Source of the DNA: Betaproteobacteria bacterium | GTDB lineage: Bacteria > Pseudomonadota > Gammaproteobacteria > Burkholderiales > Ferrovaceae | Direction of reading: 5' to 3' | Assembly (NCBI GenBank): GCA_028870615.1 | Contig: JAGWPH010000142.1 | Location: 1-12,285, forward strand | DNA: 12,285 nucleotides | In this document: one piece after another, positions 1 through 8,624 of the stretch | Position numbering within the stretch: the stretch's first letter is position 1 | Layout: each line of letters opens with the position of its first letter | The notes under the pieces: generated by a model | Seen by the model: the letters and a program-made list of their open reading frames with translations, nothing else | What the model was told of the DNA's origin: nothing | Databases searched by the model: none | Program-made: the position numbers and the translations under genes

Positions 1-244
1 CCAGGTTTTTGCCCAGCATGTCTTTGGCCGCCTGGGCCACTTCACCATAGGTGCGGCACAGCTTGACGCCACCGGCCTTGCCCCGGCCGCCCGCATGGAC
101 CTGGGCCTTGACGGCCCAATGCCAGCCCCCCAGTTCGGTAGCGACGTAAACCGCTTGATCAGGACTGTAGGCCACGCTACCGCGGGGGATAGGGACCCCA
201 AAACCGGACAGCAATTCCTTCGCCTGATACTCGTGAATGTCCAT
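1..244 (-). CDS. mtkA: Malate-CoA ligase (malate thiokinase) beta subunit, N-terminal part
   Basis: Partial gene: 81 N-terminal residues are present and the rest lies beyond the left edge. It begins [12 protein letters not shown], the typical start of the ATP-grasp beta subunit of succinyl-CoA synthetase-type ligases. Around residues 45-61 it has the conserved [17 protein letters not shown] segment of the nucleotide-binding fold. SucC and MtkA are homologous and this fragment alone cannot separate them. The call MtkA rests on position: it is the last visible gene of a serine-cycle operon, 62 bases after hprA. In that pathway it would activate malate to malyl-CoA with ATP and CoA, together with an alpha subunit (MtkB) expected just outside the window. 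The ATG at 244 has a perfect AGGAGG ribosome-binding site six bases upstream, and this site lies in a hairpin arm (listed separately). Confidence 0.88.
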   Translation of the reverse strand, partial: MDIHEYQAKELLSGFGVPIPRGSVAYSPDQAVYVATELGGWHWAVKAQVHAGGRGKAGGVKLCRTYGEVAQAAKDMLGKNL

Positions 245-250
245 GAAGCA

Positions 251-286
251 CCTCCTGTTATCGTATTTCCGAATGATAGCAGGAGG
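251..286 (-). promoter_or_regulatory. Intercistronic hairpin covering the mtkA ribosome-binding site
   Basis: Two 12-base arms (251-262 and 275-286) are complementary at 11 of 12 positions and are separated by a 12-base loop. Read as mRNA on the minus strand, the 5' arm CCTCCTGCTATC pairs with the 3' arm GATAACAGGAGG, with a single C-A mismatch. The last six bases of the 3' arm are the AGGAGG Shine-Dalgarno of mtkA. No T-run follows, so this does not look like an intrinsic terminator. By inference it may limit translation of mtkA relative to hprA, or stabilise a processed transcript end. Confidence 0.6.
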
Positions 287-306
287 CGCGCCGGGGAGCC
301 GCCAAA

Positions 307-1257
307 TCAGGTAACGAGATGCTGCGGCGTTCCTTTTTGCCAGGCTTCGATATTGTCGATGAGCTGGTCGGCCAGAAATTGCATGGCCCCGTCGGAGGCC
401 CAGGCCACGTGCGGTGTGAGGATGAAGTTGGTGCGGCGGACATCCAGCAGGGGATGGCCGTTTTTGGGAGGCTCGATCGTGATGACGTCAAATCCGGCGC
501 CGGCAATCAAGCCTTCATCCAGCGCCCGAATCAGGGCCTGCTCATCCACCAGGCCGCCGCGCGAGGTGTTGATCAGGATGGCGGTGCGCTTCATTTTGCG
601 GAATTCATTGATGCCGATGAGGTTCTTGGTATCGGCGGTCAGCGGACAATGAAGCGAAATGACGTCGGATTCTTCCAGCACCTGGGCCATCGGGGTAAAG
701 GTGACGCCTTCCATTTTGGGGGGTGCGTGATCGGCATACAGCACCCGCATGCCAAAACCATTTTCGGCGATATGGGCGGTGCCGCGACCCAGTGCGCCCT
801 CACCGATGATGCCCAGGGTTGCGCCATGAAGATCGCCGATGTCGTGGCTGAAGAAGCAGAACTGATCGGATTTTTGCCACACGCCCGCTTCCACATCCTG
901 ACGGTAGGCCAGAAGGTTGCGGCGCAGGGCCAGGATCAGCGCAAAGGCGTGTTCCGGCACCGTATGGGTGGCGTAGTTGCGGATGTTGGCCACGGCAATG
1001 CCGTGGGATTTGCAGTAGGGAACGTCAATGACGTCATAGCCGGTTGCAGCCACGGCAATCATTTTTAAACGGGGCAACTGCTTGAGCGTCTCTTCGCGCA
1101 GGGGCACCTTGTTGCTGATGGCCACAGCGGCCCCTTGCAGGCGCTCCACGACCTGCTCCGGCACGGTTTTGTCGAACTCGATGTACTCATCGGCGAAAGC
1201 CGGTTTGCGCACCCGCGCCTTAAGCGAGGCGCGGTCAAGAAAAACAACTTTTGTCAT
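307..1257 (-). CDS. hprA: Hydroxypyruvate reductase (D-2-hydroxyacid dehydrogenase family)
   Basis: 316 residues, the usual length for the NAD(P)-dependent D-isomer 2-hydroxyacid dehydrogenase family. In the serine cycle it reduces hydroxypyruvate to D-glycerate in the cytoplasm. The Rossmann glycine motif is GIIGEGALG (about 149-157), with an acidic Asp near 176 at the end of the next strand. The catalytic Arg (about 233, in NTSRGG), Glu (about 262, in TIEPP) and His (about 283, in LTPH) are all present. The start is the ATG at 1257, because the protein there begins MTKVVFLDR like a normal family N-terminus and overlaps the sgaA stop as ATGA (1254-1257), a sign of translational coupling. The same frame stays open upstream, but that part is only the sgaA gene read in another frame. 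Family members with other substrates (glyoxylate, glycerate) cannot be excluded by sequence; the sgaA and glyA neighbours favour HprA. Confidence 0.93.
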   Translation of the reverse strand: MTKVVFLDRASLKARVRKPAFADEYIEFDKTVPEQVVERLQGAAVAISNKVPLREETLKQLPRLKMIAVAATGYDVIDVPYCKSHGIAVANIRNYATHTVPEHAFALILALRRNLLAYRQDVEAGVWQKSDQFCFFSHDIGDLHGATLGIIGEGALGRGTAHIAENGFGMRVLYADHAPPKMEGVTFTPMAQVLEESDVISLHCPLTADTKNLIGINEFRKMKRTAILINTSRGGLVDEQALIRALDEGLIAGAGFDVITIEPPKNGHPLLDVRRTNFILTPHVAWASDGAMQFLADQLIDNIEAWQKGTPQHLVT

Positions 1258-2444
1258 GCTGCCGCCCGAGCCAATGCCTGGTTCTTGCGCCAGTACTCCG
1301 ATGCTGCAGCAACGCCGCTGCCGGCTTGCACGGGAATGCCGATATCCAGCATGGCCATTTCGGCGCCGGCGATGGCGCCCATCAGCATCAGTTCGTTGAG
1401 GTCGCCCAGATGGCCAATGCGGAACACCTTGCCGGCCACTTTGGACAGCCCTGCGCCGAGCGACAGGTTGTAGCGCTTGTAAGCGCGCTCGATGACCTGG
1501 GCGGCATTGAAGCCTTCGGGGACCAGAATGGCCGAGACCGTATCCGAGTACCACTGCGGCGCCTTGGCGCAAAGCTTGAGCCCCCAGCCTTGCATGACCG
1601 CAGCGCGCACGCCGTTGGCGAGGTAGGTGTGCCGGGTCAGGATATTTTCGAGCCCTTCTTCCTCGATGGCGGCGAGGGCTTCCTTCAGGCCGTAAAGCAT
1701 GGGGATGGAAGGCGTGTAGGGAAAGTAGCCGGTGGCGTTGTTCTTGACCATGTCGAGATAGTCAAAGTAGCAACGCGGCTGGGTGGCCGACTGACGCGCG
1801 GCCAGGGCTTTTTCACTGACGCAGGTGACGCCCAACCCGGCGGGCAACATCAGCCCCTTCTGTGATCCGGAGATGCATACGTCCACTTCCCATTCGTCCA
1901 TGCGGAAATCAATGCTGGCCAGTGAGCTGACCGCATCCACAAACAACAGCGCAGGATGCCTGGCGCTGTCCATCACTTTGCGAATGGCCGGCACGTCACT
2001 GGTGACACCGGTGGCGGTTTCATTCTGGCACACCAGCACGGCTTTGATCTTGTGCTGCTTATCGGCTTCCAGGGCAGCGAGGTAACGATCGGGAGGGGCG
2101 CCTTCGCCCCATTCCACGTCGATCAATTCCACGTCAAAGCCCAGCCGTTGGCACATGTCCACCCACAGATGGCTGAACTGTCCAAAGCGCGAGGCCAGAA
2201 CCTTGTCACCTGGGTTGAGACAGTTGGTCAGGGCTGCTTCCCAACACCCCGTCCCCGAAGACGGGAACAGAATCGGCGTCCCCTTGTCGGTTTTGAAAAC
2301 CTTTTTCAGACCCTGAATGACTTCCAGGGTCAGCTTGGGAAATTTGGGGGAACGATGGTCTTCCATCGGGACCATCATGGCCCGCTGAACGCGGGCGGGG
2401 ACGTTGGTGGGTCCGGGTACAAACAGAAAGTTCTGTCCAGCCAT
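1254..2444 (-). CDS. sgaA: Serine-glyoxylate aminotransferase
   Basis: 396 residues, a full-length class V PLP-dependent aminotransferase. It transfers the amino group of serine to glyoxylate, giving hydroxypyruvate and glycine, and so links GlyA to HprA. The N-terminus FLFVPGPTNVP is the typical start of the alanine/serine-glyoxylate aminotransferase group. The PLP aldimine region is FVDAVSS (about 168-174), and the Schiff-base lysine is K196 in SGSQKGLMLPAGLG. FRIGHLGD (about 341-348) holds the arginine expected to bind the substrate carboxylate. The ATG at 2444 follows a GAGGAGA ribosome-binding site eight bases upstream. It lies 57 bases downstream of glyA on the same strand and its stop overlaps the hprA start by four bases, so glyA, sgaA and hprA look like one transcript. 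Confidence 0.95.
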   Translation of the reverse strand: MAGQNFLFVPGPTNVPARVQRAMMVPMEDHRSPKFPKLTLEVIQGLKKVFKTDKGTPILFPSSGTGCWEAALTNCLNPGDKVLASRFGQFSHLWVDMCQRLGFDVELIDVEWGEGAPPDRYLAALEADKQHKIKAVLVCQNETATGVTSDVPAIRKVMDSARHPALLFVDAVSSLASIDFRMDEWEVDVCISGSQKGLMLPAGLGVTCVSEKALAARQSATQPRCYFDYLDMVKNNATGYFPYTPSIPMLYGLKEALAAIEEEGLENILTRHTYLANGVRAAVMQGWGLKLCAKAPQWYSDTVSAILVPEGFNAAQVIERAYKRYNLSLGAGLSKVAGKVFRIGHLGDLNELMLMGAIAGAEMAMLDIGIPVQAGSGVAAASEYWRKNQALARAAA

Positions 2445-2501
2445 GATGTGATCTCTCCTCAGACTTTGATGATGTGGTGATTGTTATGGGTGGCTGATTG
2501 C

Positions 2502-3749
2502 CTAACCGTACACTGGAAATCTACCGCACAGGGCGCTGACTTCACCCACGACACGTTGCGTGATGGTTTCATCACCGGGCGCTTCCAATATATCGGAAAT
2601 CAGGTGCGCCACCTTTTGGGTTTCGGCGAGCCCAAATCCCCGGGTGGTCATGGCGGGGGTGCCAATCCGGATGCCCGAGGTGACGAAAGGCTTTTCCGGA
2701 TCGTTTGGAATGGCATTCTTGTTGACGGTGATATGGGCACGGCCCAATGCCGCTTCGGTGTCCTTGCCGGTGATCTTTTTGGCGCGCAGGTCCATCAGGA
2801 ACATGTGGCTTTCCGTGCCGCCGGAAACGATGCGCAAACCGCGTTCGATAAACGTGGCGGCCATGGCTTTGGCGTTGGCCTTGACCTTCTGCTGATAGTT
2901 CTTGAACTCAGGCTTCAGGGCTTCGTTGAAAGCAGTGGCCTTGGCTGCGATCACGTGCATCAACGGGCCGCCTTGAATGCCGGGGAAAATCATGGAATTG
3001 ATGGGTTTTTCGAATTCTGCCGAAGACAGGATAATGCCACCGCGCGGACCGCGCAGGGTTTTGTGGGTGGTGGACGTGACAAAATGGGCAATGCCAATGG
3101 GGCTGGGGTATTCGCCCACGGCAACCAGACCGGCATAGTGGGCCATGTCCACCATCAGGTAGGCGCCCACGCTGTCGGCGATTTCGCGAAAGCGTTTCCA
3201 GTCAATGATCATGGAGTAGGCTGAAGCGCCGGCCACGATCATCCTGGGCTTGTGTTCCTGCGCCAGACGCTCGACTTCGGCGTAATCAATCTGTTCGGTG
3301 TCGGGGTTCAGGCCATAGGCCACCGACTTGTACAGCTTGCCGCTGAAATTGACGCTGGCCCCATGGGTGAGGTGGCCGCCATGGGCAAGCGACATGCCCA
3401 ACACGGTGTCGCCCGGTTGCAGCATGGCCATGTAGACCGCTGCGTTGGCCTGTGATCCCGAATGGGGTTGGACGTTGGCATATTCGGCACCAAACAGCTT
3501 TTTGACGCGATCAATCGCCAACTGTTCGGCGATGTCGACGAATTCGCAGCCGCCGTAATAGCGCTTGCCCGGATAGCCTTCGGCATATTTATTGGTCAGT
3601 ACCGAGCCTTGCGCCTGAAGCACGGAAGGGCTGGTATAGTTCTCTGAGGCGATCAGCTCAATATGGTCTTCCTGGCGCCGGTATTCCTTCTGAATGGCAA
3701 CCCACAATTCGGGGTCGGTATCGGCGATGAGCTTTCTGGAATCGAACAC
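2502..3749 (-). CDS. glyA: Serine hydroxymethyltransferase (GTG start)
   Basis: 415 residues, the family's normal size. It transfers the C1 unit of methylene-tetrahydrofolate to glycine, forming serine, the entry reaction of the serine cycle. Hallmarks are [10 protein letters not shown] (about 31-40), [13 protein letters not shown] (about 55-67), PHSGSQAN (about 95-102) and the PLP lysine K230 in [14 protein letters not shown]. The GTG at 3749 is chosen because AGGAGG lies six bases upstream and the product then begins [10 protein letters not shown], as expected. A longer ATG-initiated reading begins 33 bases earlier, but it would place the ribosome-binding site inside the coding region. It is the first gene of the minus-strand operon, so it is probably transcribed from the divergent region 3750-3938. 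A second housekeeping glyA elsewhere in the genome is possible. Confidence 0.96.
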   Translation of the reverse strand: MFDSRKLIADTDPELWVAIQKEYRRQEDHIELIASENYTSPSVLQAQGSVLTNKYAEGYPGKRYYGGCEFVDIAEQLAIDRVKKLFGAEYANVQPHSGSQANAAVYMAMLQPGDTVLGMSLAHGGHLTHGASVNFSGKLYKSVAYGLNPDTEQIDYAEVERLAQEHKPRMIVAGASAYSMIIDWKRFREIADSVGAYLMVDMAHYAGLVAVGEYPSPIGIAHFVTSTTHKTLRGPRGGIILSSAEFEKPINSMIFPGIQGGPLMHVIAAKATAFNEALKPEFKNYQQKVKANAKAMAATFIERGLRIVSGGTESHMFLMDLRAKKITGKDTEAALGRAHITVNKNAIPNDPEKPFVTSGIRIGTPAMTTRGFGLAETQKVAHLISDILEAPGDETITQRVVGEVSALCGRFPVYG

Positions 3750-3938
3750 GGTAATCCTCCTGGATGTTGCGCCGCAGCGCATTGACTATCCTGATCATTC
3801 AGGCCAATCCTCAATTAGGCCACAATCTGGACAATATTAAAATTAGTAAAGTCTTCTCATATCTATAAGCGATACTGTTCACAAGGTGCCGCCGGTATAA
3901 CTACAATTCGACTTTCGATTATCTCACAGACTTTCACC
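3750..3938. promoter_or_regulatory. Divergent control region between glyA and gckA
   Basis: This 189-base AT-rich gap separates the two serine-cycle operons, so it should hold both promoters. A weak minus-strand candidate for glyA is TTGTGA (3879-3884) and TATGAG (3856-3861) with a 17-base spacer. On the plus strand, TATAAC (3896-3901) could be a -10 for gckA but has no convincing -35. A short dyad, CCTGA/TCAGG (3790-3794 and 3799-3803), and an imperfect GGCCAAT...ATTAGGCC symmetry nearby (about 3802-3821) lie between the glyA promoter candidate and its start. By analogy, serine-cycle promoters in Methylobacterium are controlled by the LysR-type regulator QscR, but no such site is demonstrated here. 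Confidence 0.5.
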
Positions 3939-5204
3939 ATGACCTCTGATGCCGCCCAGGCGCTTCTGCGCGCCCTGTTCGATGCTGCCGTTGCCGCGGC
4001 CGACCCTTTTCGCTGTTTGCCCGCCTATTTGCCCGAGCCACCCCAGGGCAGAACGCTGGTCATCGGTGCCGGCAAAGCCGGGGGCTCCATGGCGAAGGCG
4101 CTGGAGGACCATTGGCCGGGGCCGCTGGAAGGCCTGGTGGTGACCCGTTACGGCCACAGGATGCCCACCACGCGCATCGAGGTGGTGGAGGCGGCGCATC
4201 CGGTGCCCGACGAGGCCGGACAGCTGGCCGCTGCCCGTATCCTCAACATGGTGCAGGGGTTGCGTGCCGAGGACCTGGTCATTTGCCTGATTTCCGGCGG
4301 CGGTTCGGCGTTGCTTGCGGCGCCGGCCGAGGGGTTGACCCTAACCGACAAACAGGCCATGAACAAGGCGCTGCTCAAAAGTGGTGCCACCATCACCGAA
4401 ATGAATTGCGTGCGCAAACACCTGTCGGCCATCAAGGGCGGCCGTCTGGCTGCAGCGTGTGCGCCCGCCCAGGTGGTGACCCTGCTGATCTCCGACGTGC
4501 CGGGCGACGACCCTTCGGTGATCGCGTCCGGCCCCACCGTGGCCGATCCCACCACCTGTGCGGAAGCCCTGGCCATTCTGGATAAATACGGATTGCGCGA
4601 ACCGGCCGCCGCTTATGAACATATCCGGCGCGCCCACGATGAAACCCCAAAACCCGGGGACCCGCGTCTGGCCCGTGCCACCACGCGGATGATTGCCACC
4701 CCGCAAGCATCCCTCGAAGCTGCGGCAGCGCTGGCACTGGCTTCGGGCGTCACCCCGGTGATTCTGGGGGACAGCCTGGAAGGCGAGTCGCGCGATGTGG
4801 CGCTGGTCCATGCGGGCATCGCCAAGCAGGTGGTCCGTCACAATCAACCGGTGGCAGCACCCTGTGTCCTGCTGTCGGGGGGCGAAACCACCGTCACCGT
4901 GCGCGGATCGGGACGCGGCGGGCGCAATGCCGAGTTTTTGCTGGCCCTGGCGGTGGCGCTTGAAGGACAACCGCGCATTCATGCCGTGGCCTGCGACACG
5001 GATGGCGTCGATGGCACCGAAGATAACGCTGGCGCCATTTTGACGCCGGATACTCTGGCCCGGGCCGAGGCGCTGGGGCTTCGTGCCAAGGATTATCTGG
5101 CCGACAACGATGGTTACACTTTCTTTTCCAAACTCAAAAACTTGATCCATACCGGGCCGACCCTCACAAATGTGAACGATTTCCGGGCCATTCTGGTAAG
5201 GTAA
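3939..5204 (+). CDS. gckA: Glycerate 2-kinase (GckA / MOFRL family)
   Basis: 421 residues, full length for the GckA-type glycerate kinase (DUF4147 plus MOFRL domains). It phosphorylates D-glycerate to 2-phosphoglycerate with ATP, the step after HprA. Visible motifs are VIGAGKAGGSMAKALE (about 41-56, with the conserved Lys46), CLISGGGSALL (about 116-126), LLISDVPGDDPSVIASGPT (about 182-200), the C-terminal LSGGETTVTVRGSGRGGRNAE (312-332), DTDGVDGTEDNAGA (353-366) and TGPTLTNVND (406-414). The ATG at 3939 has no clear Shine-Dalgarno, but no better upstream start is seen. It is the first gene of the plus-strand operon and stops 72 bases before ftfL. Some annotations call this family hydroxypyruvate reductase TtuD, a historical name. 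Confidence 0.95.
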   Translation: MTSDAAQALLRALFDAAVAAADPFRCLPAYLPEPPQGRTLVIGAGKAGGSMAKALEDHWPGPLEGLVVTRYGHRMPTTRIEVVEAAHPVPDEAGQLAAARILNMVQGLRAEDLVICLISGGGSALLAAPAEGLTLTDKQAMNKALLKSGATITEMNCVRKHLSAIKGGRLAAACAPAQVVTLLISDVPGDDPSVIASGPTVADPTTCAEALAILDKYGLREPAAAYEHIRRAHDETPKPGDPRLARATTRMIATPQASLEAAAALALASGVTPVILGDSLEGESRDVALVHAGIAKQVVRHNQPVAAPCVLLSGGETTVTVRGSGRGGRNAEFLLALAVALEGQPRIHAVACDTDGVDGTEDNAGAILTPDTLARAEALGLRAKDYLADNDGYTFFSKLKNLIHTGPTLTNVNDFRAILVR

Positions 5205-5214
5205 TTTCCGGGTT

Positions 5215-5237
5215 TTGAACCACCCCTGTGTGGTCAA
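5215..5237 (+). other. Short hairpin in the gckA-ftfL gap
   Basis: In the 72-base gap, ACCAC (5219-5223) pairs with GTGGT (5230-5234) across a CCCTGT loop. The stem extends by TTG/CAA after a one-base bulge. No T-run follows, so it is not a convincing intrinsic terminator; it may be an mRNA processing or stability element, or chance. Confidence 0.25.
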
Positions 5238-5276
5238 AGATTGATACAAGTCAAGATTAATTAGGAGAAGGTTGTC

Positions 5277-6953
5277 ATGGCATCGGATATCGAAATTGCT
5301 CTGGCTGCAAAAATGGAACGCATCGCCAAGGTGGCCAAGGAGAAGTTGGGCATCAGCGATGAGCATCTCGAGCCTTACGGGCATTTCAAAGCAAAAATTT
5401 CTCTGGAATATCTCAACAGCATCAAGGACCGTCCGGACGGCAAACTGATTTTGGTCACGGCCATCAGTCCCACTCCGGCCGGCGAAGGCAAGACCACCAC
5501 CACCGTCGGATTGGGCGACGCGCTCAATCGTATTGGCAAAAAAACCGTGATCTGCCTGCGCGAACCTTCCCTGGGCCCGGTGTTTGGTGTCAAGGGTGGT
5601 GCGGCAGGGGGCGGTTATGCCCAGGTGGTGCCGATGGAAGACATCAACCTGCATTTCACGGGTGACTTCCATGCGATTGCCGCTGCCAACAACCTGCTCT
5701 CCGCACTGATCGACAACCACATCAACCACGGTAACGAGCTGCGCATCGACCCGCGCCTCATCCAATGGAAGCGCGTGGTGGACATGAACGATCGCGCGCT
5801 GCGCAAGATTGTGGTGGGACTGGGCGGCACGGCCAATGGATTTGTTCGCGAAGATGGCTACGACATCGTGGTTGCCTCCGAGGTCATGGCCATCCTGTGC
5901 CTTGCAAGTTCGCTGATGGACCTGAAGGAGCGCCTGGCCCGTATCGTCATTGGGTATACCCAGGGCGATCGCAAGCCGATCTATGCCCGGGATCTTAAAG
6001 CCCAGGGCGCCATGGCCACGTTGCTTAAGGACGCCATCAAGCCCAACCTGGTGCAAACCCTGGAAAACAATCCCGCCATCATTCACGGCGGCCCGTTTGC
6101 CAACATCGCGCACGGCTGCAACTCCGTCATTGCCACCAAGGCAGGTTTGAAGCTGGCGGATTACGTGGTGACTGAAGCGGGATTCGGAGCGGATCTGGGT
6201 GCCGAGAAATTCATTGACATCAAATGCCGCATGGCGGGGCTCACCCCCTCGGCTGTCGTGCTGGTGGCCACCATTCGCGCGCTCAAGTTCCACGGCGGCG
6301 TCAAGAAGGAAGACCTCAACAAGGAAAACCTCGAGGCGCTGGAAAAAGGTTTGATCAACATCGAACGCCATCTGGAAAACATCCGCGACAGTTATGGCTT
6401 GCCGTGTGTGGTGTCGGTCAATCACTTCACTTTCGATACCCAGGCCGAAATCGATATGCTGCAAAAGAGAGTCGAAGCCTTGGGTGGCAAGTTCGTGCTG
6501 GCCCGTCATTGGGCTGAAGGCGGCAAGGGCGCCGAGCAGGTGGCCCGCACCGTGGTGGACCTGGTGGAAAAATCCACCCACAAGCATACCTACGTCTATC
6601 CCGACAGTGCGACCTTGCAGGAAAAGATCATCGCCGTCGCCACCAAGATCTATCGTGCCGGGAAAGTCACTTTCAGTGAAAACGCCCGCAAGCAACTGGA
6701 AGAGTGGAACAAGGATTATGGTCACTTCCCGGTGTGCATGGCCAAGACGCAGATGTCCTTTACTGCGGATCCCACAGTCAGGGGCGCGCCCACCGGACAC
6801 ACCCTCAATGTGCGCGAGGTGCGTCTCGCCAATGGCGCCGGTTTCGTGGTGGCCATTTGTGGTGACATGATGACCATGCCTGGCCTGCCCAAGGTGCCTT
6901 CGTCCGAAAAAGTGGACATCGACGCCAACGGCACCATCGTCGGCCTGTTCTAA
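5277..6953 (+). CDS. ftfL: Formate--tetrahydrofolate ligase
   Basis: 558 residues, full length for the monofunctional enzyme (also called fhs). It joins formate to tetrahydrofolate using ATP, giving 10-formyl-tetrahydrofolate, and so brings formate carbon into the serine cycle. The ATP-binding loop is [18 protein letters not shown] (about 66-83, with K72), followed by the conserved [22 protein letters not shown] block (96-117) and FTGDFHAI (127-134). The C-terminus has the typical [11 protein letters not shown] segment and ends in GLF. The ATG at 5277 has a good AGGAGAAGG ribosome-binding site. It is probably cotranscribed with gckA upstream and with folC, whose start lies four bases after its stop. 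Confidence 0.97.
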   Translation: MASDIEIALAAKMERIAKVAKEKLGISDEHLEPYGHFKAKISLEYLNSIKDRPDGKLILVTAISPTPAGEGKTTTTVGLGDALNRIGKKTVICLREPSLGPVFGVKGGAAGGGYAQVVPMEDINLHFTGDFHAIAAANNLLSALIDNHINHGNELRIDPRLIQWKRVVDMNDRALRKIVVGLGGTANGFVREDGYDIVVASEVMAILCLASSLMDLKERLARIVIGYTQGDRKPIYARDLKAQGAMATLLKDAIKPNLVQTLENNPAIIHGGPFANIAHGCNSVIATKAGLKLADYVVTEAGFGADLGAEKFIDIKCRMAGLTPSAVVLVATIRALKFHGGVKKEDLNKENLEALEKGLINIERHLENIRDSYGLPCVVSVNHFTFDTQAEIDMLQKRVEALGGKFVLARHWAEGGKGAEQVARTVVDLVEKSTHKHTYVYPDSATLQEKIIAVATKIYRAGKVTFSENARKQLEEWNKDYGHFPVCMAKTQMSFTADPTVRGAPTGHTLNVREVRLANGAGFVVAICGDMMTMPGLPKVPSSEKVDIDANGTIVGLF

Positions 6954-6957
6954 GACC

Positions 6958-8256
6958 ATGCCCCACTCCGCAAGGCCTAAAACCCTTGCGGAGTGGCTGG
7001 CCCATACCGAGCAGCTGCACGCGCAAACCATTGATATGGGGTTGGCGCGGGTGTCCCGTGTGCGGGACACCATGGGGTTGCATCCAGCCTTTCCCATCAT
7101 CACCGTTGCCGGCACCAATGGCAAAGGCTCCACCTGTGCCCTGTTGGCGGCGTGTTTGAGTGCCGCCGGTTATCGCGTCGGGGTCTACTCCTCTCCTCAT
7201 CTCGTGCGTTACAACGAGCGCGTGCGTGTGGGGGCAGCCTTTGCCAGCGACCAAAGCCTGTGCGATGCGTTTGCCAAAGTGGAGGAAGCGCGCGGTGATC
7301 AATCGTTGACTCCCTTCGAGTTTGGCACCCTGGCAGCGCTGCAGGTGTTCATCGATGCACACCTTGATGGGGTCATACTGGAAGTCGGGTTGGGCGGGCG
7401 GCTGGATGCCGTCAACCTGTTTGAACCCGACTGCGCGGTGATCACGAGCATCGCCATTGATCACGAAGCCTGGTTGGGAAATACGCGCGAGGCCATCGGT
7501 TTTGAAAAAGCCGGCGTGTTTCGCAAGGGGCGGCCCGCCATTTGCGCCGATCCTGACCCCCCCGCCGCCATTGCTGAGGTGGCCCGCACTGTGGGCGCTT
7601 CCCTGCTACAGATCCATCGGGACTTTTCCTATCAGGTTGCCGCAGACCATTGGTCCTTTACCTTGGGGAAGCGGACCTGGGAGGGTTTGCCCCCGCTGAA
7701 GCTGTCCGGCACGTTCCAGTACCGCAATGCGGCAGCGGCCCTGGCCGCGCTGGTGAGCCTGGAGGCGCGCCTTCCGGTGCCGCTGGCCGCCTTGCGTCAG
7801 GGCTTGCAGTCTGCGATTTTGCCAGGTCGTTTCCAGCAAGTCTCCCAGGCCCCGCAGGTGATTCTGGATGTGGCGCACAATCCCCATGCGGCCACTGAGC
7901 TGGCTTCCAATTTACGAACCCTACCTTGCACCGGAAAAACCTGGGCGGTGTTTGGAATGCTGCACGACAAGGACATTGCGGGGGTGGTTGCCGTCATGAA
8001 CCCGTTGGTGGACGGGTGGTGTGTGGCAGGCATCGCCGAGCGGCGCGGCGCGACCTTGCAGGAACTGGAGAAGGTGCTGACAGCGGTGCATGGGAGCGTC
8101 AGGGGCTTTGCTTCGCTGGAAGCGGCGTATCAGGGGGCACTCCACCTGGCACAGGCGGAAGACCGGATCGTGGTGTTTGGATCGTTTATTACGGTGGGGG
8201 CCGTGATGGCCTTCCTGGAAAGCGCCGGGATCAGCCCGCTTGCCCCGCTTTCCTGA
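6958..8256 (+). CDS. folC: Bifunctional dihydrofolate synthase / folylpolyglutamate synthase
   Basis: 432 residues, a Mur-ligase-fold enzyme that adds glutamate to dihydropteroate and to reduced folates using ATP. The P-loop is VAGTNGKGST (about 50-59), followed by YSSPHLVRYNERVRV (77-91), TPFEFGTLAALQVF (118-131), LEVGLGGRLDAVN (141-153), the FEKAGVFRKG lysine region (182-191) and LDVAHNPHA (303-311). The ATG at 6958 comes four bases after the ftfL stop and has no strong ribosome-binding site, so translation is probably coupled to ftfL. Placement after ftfL suggests coordinated supply of polyglutamylated folate for C1 assimilation. The last 26 bases overlap the oppositely oriented regulator gene. 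Whether it has both activities cannot be told from sequence alone. Confidence 0.95.
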   Translation: MPHSARPKTLAEWLAHTEQLHAQTIDMGLARVSRVRDTMGLHPAFPIITVAGTNGKGSTCALLAACLSAAGYRVGVYSSPHLVRYNERVRVGAAFASDQSLCDAFAKVEEARGDQSLTPFEFGTLAALQVFIDAHLDGVILEVGLGGRLDAVNLFEPDCAVITSIAIDHEAWLGNTREAIGFEKAGVFRKGRPAICADPDPPAAIAEVARTVGASLLQIHRDFSYQVAADHWSFTLGKRTWEGLPPLKLSGTFQYRNAAAALAALVSLEARLPVPLAALRQGLQSAILPGRFQQVSQAPQVILDVAHNPHAATELASNLRTLPCTGKTWAVFGMLHDKDIAGVVAVMNPLVDGWCVAGIAERRGATLQELEKVLTAVHGSVRGFASLEAAYQGALHLAQAEDRIVVFGSFITVGAVMAFLESAGISPLAPLS

Positions 8257-8566
8257 TGCACCGCTCAAGTGCATTGAAGTACTCGTTGGCCAACTCGGAA
8301 GGCTGGAGAAACTTGAAGCGGTTGTCCTGGCCCGAGATGATGGTGATAAACCCCCGGGTGCGCAGTTCCTTCAGGCGGCCATGTAACGTGGCAGGGGAAG
8401 CGAGATCCGTCATTTCAAGGATGTTGCTGACGGTGAGCTTTTGGTCATTTTGGCGGCTCAACCCAACGGCCATCAGAATTTCAATCTGGACGGGATCGAG
8501 CCCCCTGAAGGCAGGCTGGGCATTCACTGCTCCAGCAAGCTGGTGATATTTAAACAGCGCTTTCAT
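8231..8566 (-). CDS. Small winged-helix (MarR-like) DNA-binding protein
   Basis: 111 residues from the ATG at 8566. Residues about 19-90 read as a winged helix-turn-helix: LDPVQIEILMAVGLS, then a probable recognition helix region (VSNILEMTDLASPATLHGRLKELRTRG) and a short wing (FITIISGQDNRFKFLQPS), ending in an amphipathic helix. This resembles MarR-type regulators; no ligand or target can be read from the sequence. A TTG at 8578 would add four residues, but neither start has a clear Shine-Dalgarno and the ATG is preferred. Its 3' end overlaps folC by 26 bases in convergent orientation. The start region faces an AT-rich stretch with repeats (8625-8662) that could be its own operator. It lies downstream of hipA on the same strand and could be read through from the hip promoter. 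Confidence 0.75.
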   Translation of the reverse strand: MKALFKYHQLAGAVNAQPAFRGLDPVQIEILMAVGLSRQNDQKLTVSNILEMTDLASPATLHGRLKELRTRGFITIISGQDNRFKFLQPSELANEYFNALERCIRKAGQAG

Positions 8567-8624
8567 GGAAGGGCCCAATTACCAATTGCGAAATTCTATT
8601 CCAGAAATCACATGCAGTGGCAGG

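Noticed and set aside
319..1068. 249-codon plus-strand frame opposite hprA
   Set aside because: It is antisense to a full-length enzyme with all catalytic residues, and its translation shows no domain.
1258..1572. N-terminal extension of hprA by 105 residues
   Set aside because: The extension is the sgaA coding region read in another frame and is Arg-rich without homology. The ATG at 1257 gives a normal family N-terminus and an ATGA overlap.
3750..3782. Upstream ATG for glyA adding 11 residues
   Set aside because: The AGGAGG ribosome-binding site lies within this segment, correctly spaced for the GTG at 3749, and the family N-terminus begins there.
5215..5237. Intrinsic terminator between gckA and ftfL
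   Set aside because: The hairpin is short and bulged and lacks a T-run, so I kept it only as a low-confidence hairpin.
4341..7133. A 930-codon open frame on the minus strand opposite gckA, ftfL and folC
   Set aside because: It spans three strongly identified plus-strand genes and two gene junctions, its product has low-complexity His/Gly/Gln-rich composition, and it has no recognisable domain. It is best explained by codon bias in GC-rich genes leaving few antisense stops.
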